From assembly GCA_002491065.1 (NCBI GenBank), contig DKVF01000087.1, positions 1-13,004 on the forward strand: 13,004 bases of DNA, written 5' to 3'. A program made the translations under genes and the position numbers. Of this stretch, positions 1 to 4,878 are shown piece after piece. Source of the DNA: Peptococcaceae bacterium UBA7185 (GTDB lineage Bacteria; Bacillota; Peptococcia; Peptococcales; Peptococcaceae). Under the pieces are notes generated by a model. The model was given only the letters and a program-made list of their open reading frames with translations. It made no database searches and was not told the origin of the DNA. Positions within the stretch are counted from its first letter, which is position 1. Each line of letters opens with the position of its first letter.

Positions 1-61
1 CATCTCCATTCTATAATTTTTTTCTATGGGGTTTTTGCACCCCAACATTTGACGTAGAGCC
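1..61 (-). mobile_element. Terminal end of an ISL3-like insertion sequence (partial)
   Basis: Read on the minus strand from position 61 leftwards, the sequence begins GGCTCTACGTCAAATGTTGG and continues to CCCCATAG at position 24, which is 38 nt in all. From memory, ISL3-family terminal inverted repeats start GGCTCT..GTCAA and are about 38 bp long, so this looks like one end of such an element. The body would lie to the left, outside the window. A 6-bp hairpin (27-32 with 39-44, TGGGGT/ACCCCA) sits inside the repeat. The reading frame of the next gene fragment opens right at the outer edge, as expected if the element cut that gene. No transposase is visible here, so the family call rests on the end alone. 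Confidence 0.45.
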
Positions 62-387
62 AGAAAATTCGGAGTTTTGCCCAGGAGCTGTTTCAGAGCT
101 ACAATAAGGGGCGCAGGCCTAATGAGGCCGATATGGAGAAGATTATGGAGTATGTCGTGGTCCGCAGGGAAATCAATGGGACGGTCTTTGCTCTTTTAGA
201 CGAAGGCAGAGCAGACCTCCTGCGCTATGCCTTTGAGAAGGCCAGCGCTGCGCAAAAGCTGAACTGGCGCTATCTTGAGGGGATGTACAGGCGGTTTGAG
301 TTGCGGGATATTACCACTGGCGTTGAGGCGTATCAGTATGACCTCATCCGCAGTGGCGGATATAAGGAGACAGCTTGTAGGGATTAG
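62..387 (+). pseudogene. C-terminal fragment of a DnaD/phage replication-like protein
   Basis: The frame is open from about position 58 to the TAG at 385-387; the first in-frame ATG is at 133. The residues before that ATG (RSFAQELFQSYNKGRRPNEAD) read as protein and continue the same domain, so this is a headless fragment and not a small gene starting at 133. The stretch with GRRPNEADMEKI, then AFEKASAAQKLNWRYLEGMYRRF, then DITTGVEAYQYD resembles the C-terminal domain of DnaD-like primosome and phage replication proteins, where an 'N-x-x-Y-x-x-x-I/M' helix is followed by an 'I-x-T-x-x-E-A' turn. This assignment comes from pattern memory and is tentative. The 5' part is missing at the IS-like end. 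No ribosome binding site precedes the ATG, so expression is unlikely. Confidence 0.4.
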
Positions 388-642
388 CTTCAATTATTAG
401 CTTATATGTTTCGCTTTGATGCCAAAATAGGGTATTATCTCTATCCTGAAACGACACGCACCGATGATTTCTGCTTCAAGCTAAATAAAGGTTTAACCTA
501 TGAAAAAAATGTTGTACCGAGAGAAGATATCTCTGTCACGAAGTGTGGGTTGAAAATACCAGAAAATGCTATGAGTTTTGAAGATTTCTCGACAAAAATA
601 CGAGTGAATGAGCAGAAATTTATAGAAAAAATTATTGGATAA
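388..642 (+). pseudogene. C-terminal fragment of a McrC-like restriction subunit
   Basis: The frame is open from 388, directly after the stop codon of the previous fragment, to TAA at 640-642. The first ATG is at 406, but the coding match seems to start earlier (LQLLAYMFRFDAKIGYYLYPE). A Q-x-x-A-Y-M segment followed by a basic strand and 'YYLYPE' is typical of the nuclease-domain end of McrC-type proteins, the partners of McrB GTPases in modification-dependent restriction. The later DISVTKCGLKIP and FEDF..F..KI parts also fit that family's tail. Everything upstream (the N-terminal half and any mcrB) is absent. The stretch is visibly AT-richer than the housekeeping genes downstream, consistent with transferred DNA. 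No convincing ribosome binding site precedes 406. The McrC assignment is from recalled family resemblance. Confidence 0.5.
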
Positions 643-863
643 AGTATTAAGCATGCCATATGTTAGCTGATTGGAAAACGATGCGTTCTCTTTCTTCTTC
701 TTTATTTAGAATGAAAGGCGTGGGAGAATTGGCGAAGCCGTTATAAAATTCGCTAGGAAAGGCGAAAAAAGCTCTAACTCTTCTGAGCGCACGCATTTTG
801 TGATGGTTTATCATTTCCATTAGATTTTTCATCGTTTGAAAGATAATTCTCTAGTTTTTTGCC
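643..863. other. Non-coding stretch, no gene recognised
   Basis: About 220 bp between the McrC-like fragment and the inverted-repeat copy at 864-878. A 61-codon minus-strand frame (647-832) exists but has no ribosome binding site and no recognisable motif. A short T5G-CCG-CA5 hairpin (856-870) lies at its right edge. I see no promoter, tRNA or CRISPR repeat here. It is probably remnant DNA from the same decayed accessory patch. Confidence 0.5.
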
Positions 864-878
864 GCAAAAACCCCATAG
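864..878. repeat. 15-bp inverted copy of part of the IS-like end
   Basis: GCAAAAACCCCATAG here is the exact reverse complement of positions 24-38, inside the ISL3-like terminal repeat. The match stops at both edges. One of those edges coincides with the inner boundary of the 38-nt repeat at 24. A 15-bp exact match over less than 1 kb is unlikely to be chance. It may be the remnant of a second IS end whose outer part was lost. Confidence 0.6.
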
Positions 879-907
879 TGAAGGGACTTATGGCCCTTTG
901 GTGAACC

Positions 908-936
908 TTGACAAACAGCCCTGTGAGAAATATAAT
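908..936 (+). promoter_or_regulatory. Perfect-consensus sigma-A promoter for the ABC pair
   Basis: TTGACA at 908-913 and TATAAT at 931-936 are separated by exactly 17 bp, an ideal vegetative promoter. Transcription should start near 943 and leaves a leader of about 118 nt before the GTG at 1061. Such a strong core promoter suggests that control, if any, acts after initiation or through a repressor. Confidence 0.85.
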
Positions 937-942
937 AACGTT

Positions 943-1045
943 AATATTCTGCTGCCTGCTTGATGGGAAATGCTTGCAGATGGGTTGTTCAAATCAGCAG
1001 GAAGGCAAAGGTGTGATTTTATATTTTTAAGATCGCAGAGAGGGC
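943..1045 (+). promoter_or_regulatory. Possible folded leader RNA upstream of the ABC genes
   Basis: The leader contains complementary segments that could form a small three-way junction. CTGCTG (949-954) pairs with CAGCAG (995-1000) as the closing stem, CTGC (956-959) with GCAG (976-979) as one arm, and GAT/ATC with TTG/CAA around 980-994 as a second weak arm. It lies directly after a consensus promoter. It matches no riboswitch class I can name, and I see no thiamin-box CTGAGA. The folding is by eye only. Confidence 0.25.
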
Positions 1046-1060
1046 AAAGGAGGAAGAAAC

Positions 1061-2062
1061 GTGAAAAAAATGCGTAAAATGGCGGCGGCGCTGCTGTGCG
1101 TAGCTATGGTGGCCGGTATGGTTACAGGTTGCGGCGGGGAAACTGCGCCAAAGGAAAAAGCAAACTTGAATGTAGTGGCGCTCACCGGTCCTACCGGCAT
1201 GGGCATGGTGAAATTGATGGCGGACAACGAAGCCGGCGAAACAGCAGTGAATTACAATGTGGAACTGGTAGGCGCGGCCGATGAAATCACCGGAAAAATT
1301 GTCAACGGAGATGTGGATATTGCCGCTGTGCCTTGTAATCTGGCATCGGTGCTGTACAACAAGACAGAAGGAAAGGTAAAAATTGCCGCAGTCAACACCC
1401 TTGGTGTGCTTTATATGCTGGAGACAGGCAATGGGGAATCGGTACAGTCTGTAGCGGATCTGGCCGGGAAAACCATTGTGACAACAGGCAAGGGGACTAC
1501 ACCGGAATATATTCTGAACTATATCCTGAAAGCCAACGGTCTGGATCCGGAAACGGATGTGACCATCGAGTATAAGGCCGAAGCCAATGAAGTAGCTGCT
1601 TTGATTCAGCAGGGCGGCGCAGAAATCGCCATGCTGCCCCAACCTATGGTGACTACTGTGATGGCCAAAACAGAAGGAGTGCGGGTTGCACTGGATATGA
1701 CAGAGGAATGGGCCAAGGCACAGGGAGAAGACGGTAAACAGCTGGTGACAGGCACAATTATCGTGCGCAGTGATGTGTTGGAAAACAACAAAGAAGCAGT
1801 GGACACCTTCCTGGATGAATACAAGGCGTCTATTGACTATATCACGGAGAATGTGACCGAAGGAGCCGAGCTGGTAGCCAAATATGAAATCATTCCTTCC
1901 GCAGCCATCGCTGAAAAAGCAATTCCAGCCTGCAATATGGTCTTTTTAAGCGGTGACGAGATGCAGCAGAGCGTAGCTGCTTATCTGGAAGTGCTGGCAG
2001 AGGCCAATCCGGCTGCTGTAGGTGGTACGTTGCCTGATGAAGACTTCTACTATTTACCATAA
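1061..2062 (+). CDS. ABC transporter substrate-binding lipoprotein (NMT1/SsuA-like)
   Basis: This is a 333-residue secreted lipoprotein. A basic N-terminus (KKMRK), a hydrophobic stretch and a lipobox VTG-C place the lipidated cysteine at residue 24. The mature protein resembles periplasmic-binding-protein-type II domains of the NMT1/THI5/SsuA group: an early strand with 'LTGPTGMGMVKLM', a central 'GAADEITGKIVNGDVDIAAVPCNLA', and 'DLAGKTIVTTGKGTTPEYILNYIL' at the domain hinge. Such proteins deliver small organic ligands (thiamin precursors, sulfonates, nitrate and others) to a membrane permease; the ligand here cannot be inferred. The GTG start is fixed by an excellent AAAGGAGG (1046-1053) seven bases upstream and by the signal peptide. 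The next gene overlaps its 3' end, so the two are co-translated. Function class is fairly sure, substrate unknown. Confidence 0.88.
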   Translation: MKKMRKMAAALLCVAMVAGMVTGCGGETAPKEKANLNVVALTGPTGMGMVKLMADNEAGETAVNYNVELVGAADEITGKIVNGDVDIAAVPCNLASVLYNKTEGKVKIAAVNTLGVLYMLETGNGESVQSVADLAGKTIVTTGKGTTPEYILNYILKANGLDPETDVTIEYKAEANEVAALIQQGGAEIAMLPQPMVTTVMAKTEGVRVALDMTEEWAKAQGEDGKQLVTGTIIVRSDVLENNKEAVDTFLDEYKASIDYITENVTEGAELVAKYEIIPSAAIAEKAIPACNMVFLSGDEMQQSVAAYLEVLAEANPAAVGGTLPDEDFYYLP

Positions 2063-2795
2063 TATTTTGAACAAATATAAAAAGCCAGCCATTGTTTTGG
2101 TCTGGCTTTTTCTCTGGCAGCTGGCCAGTGACTGGCTGGGTCACGAGCTGTTGCTGGTCTCTCCTCTGCGCACCGTGGAAACGCTGTTGCAGCTTTGCGC
2201 AGAGCGGGAATTTTGGTACAGCATCGGCAATTCGCTGTTTCACTGTATGTCCGCTTTTCTCTTGGCGCTGGCAGTGGGCGGATTGTTGGCTTTTTTCGGC
2301 TGGCGTATGCCACTCTTGCATGAATTTCTGATGCCGCCTTTGAGTGCCATGAAGGCTACGCCGGTGGCGTCCTTTATCATTTTAGTGCTGTTGTGGGCCA
2401 GCAGCCAGGCGGTGTCTATGGTGTGCGCCTTTGTGATGGTCATGCCCATCGTTTACGCCAATATTTATCAGGGTTTTTGTAATATTGACCAAAAGCTGCT
2501 GGAGGTGGGACAGGCATTCGCTCTGGAGCGGAGGCAATATCTGAAGCTTATTTATGTGCCGTCGCTGAAGCCGTATCTGCTTTCGGCCTGCACAGTAGGC
2601 ATTGGTTTTTGCTGGAAGTCCGGTGTGGCGGCGGAGGTCATCGGCCTGCCCAATCACACCATCGGCATGCATCTATATAACGCCAAGGTTTATCTGGAAA
2701 CGCCGGAGCTTTTTGCCTGGACGCTCACCGTGGTGCTGCTCAGTGTAGGGATTGAGAAACTGCTGTTGCGGGTATTGCGCAGGGTGCTGCGCTGA
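2037..2795 (+). CDS. ABC transporter permease (SsuC/ThiX-like)
   Basis: This 252-residue integral membrane protein forms the channel of a type I ABC importer and should work with the lipoprotein encoded just upstream. Hydrophobic segments are visible near the N-terminus (PAIVLVWLFLWQLA), then MSAFLLALAVGGLLAFF, SFIILVLLW, SMVCAFVMVMPIVYANIY, a later VGIGFCWKSGVAAEVIGL and a C-terminal WTLTVVLLSVGIEKLLL. Between them, 'EVGQAFALERRQYLKLIYVPSLKPYL' is the cytoplasmic EAA-type loop that contacts the ATPase; its first residues diverge from the usual EAA-x3-G. Start choice is uncertain. ATG at 2037 overlaps the upstream gene by 26 nt and has AGGTGG eleven bases before it. GTG 2022 and TTG 2067 are in-frame alternatives. 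No ATP-binding gene follows. Confidence 0.85.
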   Translation: MKTSTIYHNILNKYKKPAIVLVWLFLWQLASDWLGHELLLVSPLRTVETLLQLCAEREFWYSIGNSLFHCMSAFLLALAVGGLLAFFGWRMPLLHEFLMPPLSAMKATPVASFIILVLLWASSQAVSMVCAFVMVMPIVYANIYQGFCNIDQKLLEVGQAFALERRQYLKLIYVPSLKPYLLSACTVGIGFCWKSGVAAEVIGLPNHTIGMHLYNAKVYLETPELFAWTLTVVLLSVGIEKLLLRVLRRVLR

Positions 2796-2877
2796 ACGAG
2801 AAAAACCTCACGGCCCAGAAGAACTGGTACAGAAGCAGCACAAAAAGATCTGAAAATGATATGAAGTAAGAAAAATA

Positions 2878-2906
2878 TAGGCAGACGGGAAAAAATCTGC
2901 TATAAT
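2878..2906 (+). promoter_or_regulatory. Extended -10 promoter before the nucleoid-protein gene
   Basis: TAGGCA (2878-2883) and TATAAT (2901-2906) are spaced by 17 bp. The -10 is preceded by TGC, an extended -10 motif that can offset the weak -35. Transcription would begin near 2913, ten bases before the terminator-like hairpin. Confidence 0.6.
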
Positions 2907-2920
2907 ACAGAATCATGAGT

Positions 2921-2958
2921 GGGGCTGTCCGGTTTGGAAAACTGGCAGCCAATTTTTT
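2921..2958 (+). terminator. Terminator-like hairpin or attenuator in the leader
   Basis: GGCTG (2923-2927) pairs with CAGCC (2946-2950) and CCGGTTT (2929-2935) with AAACTGG (2939-2945, one G-T wobble). Together they make a twelve-pair stem with one bulged T (2928) and a GGA loop, followed by AA and six T (2953-2958). This is a good intrinsic terminator. It lies 125 bp after the permease stop and could end that operon. It also lies between the apparent promoter and the ribosome binding site of the next gene, so it could attenuate that gene. Confidence 0.7.
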
Positions 2959-2984
2959 ACCATAAAAGCATAGGAGGTTTTTGG

Positions 2985-3995
2985 ATGCAGGATGCACAAA
3001 GTTTAATCGAAGTAAAGCGGGCTATTTTACATATTTTGGATTTGAATTCGGGTGTGCCGGTGTTTTCCGACGAAGATTTGGACAGAGAAATTTTTGAATT
3101 TTTACAGAAACACTTGGAAAAGGCGTGGAAGGACCCTGCTGCCCATAACAGCGCCATCGGTCAGGTGAATCCGGTGCGGGTGAAGCTGGAGGAATACGAG
3201 CAGAACAGCGACTGTTTCGCAGCTATGACCCAGGAGTTTGCTCAAAAGCTCCATCAGGACCTCATGCTCTGCGGGGAGGAACGGACCATTGATTTGGTGG
3301 CGGTGGATTTTTTGGCCGCCGGTATACGGCAGTTTGGGTTGCTGCTCTATCAAAATCAGCTGGGATATACTCATAAGGTGGCGCATAATGGCAGTGAGGT
3401 GCGCAATGAGATCATCCAGCATTATGCCATCTTGCCCAATCCCACGCAGAAGGTGAGCATATTTGCCTTTGTGGATATGGAGAACTGGACGGTGAAGTTT
3501 GCTGATAAAAAACGGGTGCTGGACGGCGAGGAGGTTTATCTATTGCCGGACCGCTGGCTGAACTGTACCATGCCGGTATCTGCCAAAGAAACTATTAAAA
3601 AGGTGCACACCATTGTGAATAAGGTGGCCGAGGAATACGGACAAAACGCTGCGCAGGCAGTGAGCCGTGCCAAGAGTTGCCTTCTTGAGGCCAGCGAGAC
3701 AGCGGCGGAGATTCATCCGGCGGAGCTGGGCGAGAAGGTGTTTGCCCATCATCCCGGCATGCAGGCTTCTTATCGGGAACAGGTGGAGTTGGCCAGCTTG
3801 CCGAAAACGGCGGTGATAGAAAGAGATTATACTGTGCGTGCCAACAAATCTCATAAAATTAAGACAGACACAGGTATAGAAATTATCGTGCCCTCGGATT
3901 TTTTCAATAACTCGGAGTATATCGAGTTCATCAGCAATGAGGACGGCACCATTTCCATCAATATCAAGAATGTTGGAAAAATTATCAATCGATAG
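2985..3995 (+). CDS. Nucleoid-associated protein, YejK/NdpA family
   Basis: The product has 336 residues and resembles the 37-kDa nucleoid-associated protein family (YejK/NdpA), which also occurs in many Firmicutes. Proteobacterial members bind the nucleoid; their biochemical role is poorly known. Visible family-like features are an N-terminal helix with 'SLIEVKRAILHILDLNSGVPVFSDEDLD', a central 'FVDMENWTVKFADKKRV...YLLPDRWLNCTMPVSAKETIKKVH' stretch, and a C-terminal half ending in 'EIIVPSDFFNNSEYIEFISNEDGTISINIKNVGKI', a small beta-rich tail. There is no signal peptide or membrane segment, so it should be cytoplasmic. ATG 2985 is chosen over an in-frame ATG at 2919 because AGGAGG (2972-2977) lies seven bases upstream and the longer start would translate through the hairpin. 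It stands alone between two separately promoted operons. Confidence 0.75.
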   Translation: MQDAQSLIEVKRAILHILDLNSGVPVFSDEDLDREIFEFLQKHLEKAWKDPAAHNSAIGQVNPVRVKLEEYEQNSDCFAAMTQEFAQKLHQDLMLCGEERTIDLVAVDFLAAGIRQFGLLLYQNQLGYTHKVAHNGSEVRNEIIQHYAILPNPTQKVSIFAFVDMENWTVKFADKKRVLDGEEVYLLPDRWLNCTMPVSAKETIKKVHTIVNKVAEEYGQNAAQAVSRAKSCLLEASETAAEIHPAELGEKVFAHHPGMQASYREQVELASLPKTAVIERDYTVRANKSHKIKTDTGIEIIVPSDFFNNSEYIEFISNEDGTISINIKNVGKIINR

Positions 3996-4070
3996 GGAAC
4001 AGCGCTTTATAGAAATTCTGTCAAATAAAAGGGAGCACATGCAGACAATGGTATCTCGACAAAGAAAAGT

Positions 4071-4099
4071 TTGCATTTCAGACTGTTCCATAGTATGAT
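4071..4099 (+). promoter_or_regulatory. Sigma-A promoter for the prpC-prkC-rsgA-rpe operon
   Basis: TTGCAT (4071-4076) and TATGAT (4094-4099) are separated by 17 bp, giving two near-consensus hexamers. The expected start near 4106 leaves a leader of about 45 nt before the phosphatase gene. It is the only good promoter in the 155-bp gap, so the next four genes probably depend on it. Confidence 0.65.
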
Positions 4100-4150
4100 G
4101 TTAGTATCTGCCAGGAGATAATTTTTATAAATGGAAAGGAGCCTGGGAGT

Positions 4151-4867
4151 ATGGCGGCAGCAGGTGGTAGCAATATTGGATTGCGGAAAAATAATGAAGA
4201 CAGTTATTATATCAATGAAGCGTGCGGTCTGTTTGCCATAGCCGATGGCATGGGCGGCCATGAGCATGGGCAACTGGCCAGCCGCATTGCGGTGGAGCAG
4301 TTTGCCAATTTGGTGCAGGGGCGTTGTCTGGAAAGCTTTTCCCTTGAGGAAATGCGTGGACTGTTTACCCGTGCCAATGCGGCGATCTATCAGCAGCAGG
4401 AAGCTCTGCACAGCGGGATTATGGGTACGACGCTGACAGCGGTTATTATTGATGAAGATATGATGTATGTGGGACATGTGGGGGACAGCCGCCTGTATTG
4501 GCTGCATGAAGGCACTCTGACCCAGCTGACCATGGACCATTCTTATTATGCGGAGTTGGTGCGTCAGGGCACGGAGGAGCTGCATATTGAAAATCGTCAG
4601 AAAAATGTGCTCTTGAAGGCTTTGGGGCCTGAAGCACAGGTGGAAGGGCAGTTCTTGCAGCAGACCTTATCACCGGGCGATATGCTGCTGCTCTGTACCG
4701 ATGGATTATATAATTATGTGGAACATGAGGAGATGCAGCGGGTGATGCAGCAGCCGGTTCTGCAGCATGGTGTGCGGGATTTGCTGGATTTGGCCTTGAC
4801 GCGCCAGGCCAGCGATAATTTGACAGCGATTTTGTATCGCCACGAACAAATTGACGATAAGGGTTGA
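4151..4867 (+). CDS. prpC: PP2C-family protein phosphatase PrpC/Stp
   Basis: This 238-residue cytoplasmic PPM/PP2C Ser/Thr phosphatase removes phosphates placed by the adjacent PrkC kinase, including on the kinase itself. The metal-binding motifs are all present: R12 and NED (15-17) near the N-terminus, DGMGGH with D32, VGDSR with D112, CTDGL with D184, and SDN with D222. GTTLTAVII and LTMDHS are the usual core strands. Length matches the Firmicute family (about 240). An AGGAG (about 4137-4141) precedes ATG 4151 with suitable spacing. It is first in the operon, with 11 bp to the kinase gene. All expected residues are intact, so it should be active. Confidence 0.93.
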   Translation: MAAAGGSNIGLRKNNEDSYYINEACGLFAIADGMGGHEHGQLASRIAVEQFANLVQGRCLESFSLEEMRGLFTRANAAIYQQQEALHSGIMGTTLTAVIIDEDMMYVGHVGDSRLYWLHEGTLTQLTMDHSYYAELVRQGTEELHIENRQKNVLLKALGPEAQVEGQFLQQTLSPGDMLLLCTDGLYNYVEHEEMQRVMQQPVLQHGVRDLLDLALTRQASDNLTAILYRHEQIDDKG

Positions 4868-4878
4868 GAGGTGATTGT

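Noticed and set aside
647..832. 61-codon open frame on the minus strand in the gap before the ABC operon
   Set aside because: There is no ribosome binding site and no recognisable domain, and the region looks like remnant DNA. It is too short to support on its own.
943..1060. TPP riboswitch in the leader of the NMT1-like transporter
   Set aside because: The thiamin-box motif (CTGAGA and partners) is absent, so only an unclassified fold can be suggested.
1019..1642. Long minus-strand open frame opposite the substrate-binding protein gene
   Set aside because: It is antisense to a gene with a perfect ribosome binding site, signal peptide and family motifs. The Cys/His-rich translation is typical of a shadow frame.
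2919..2984. Upstream ATG for the nucleoid-associated protein
   Set aside because: The extra residues would be encoded by the terminator-like hairpin. AGGAGG sits seven bases before ATG 2985.
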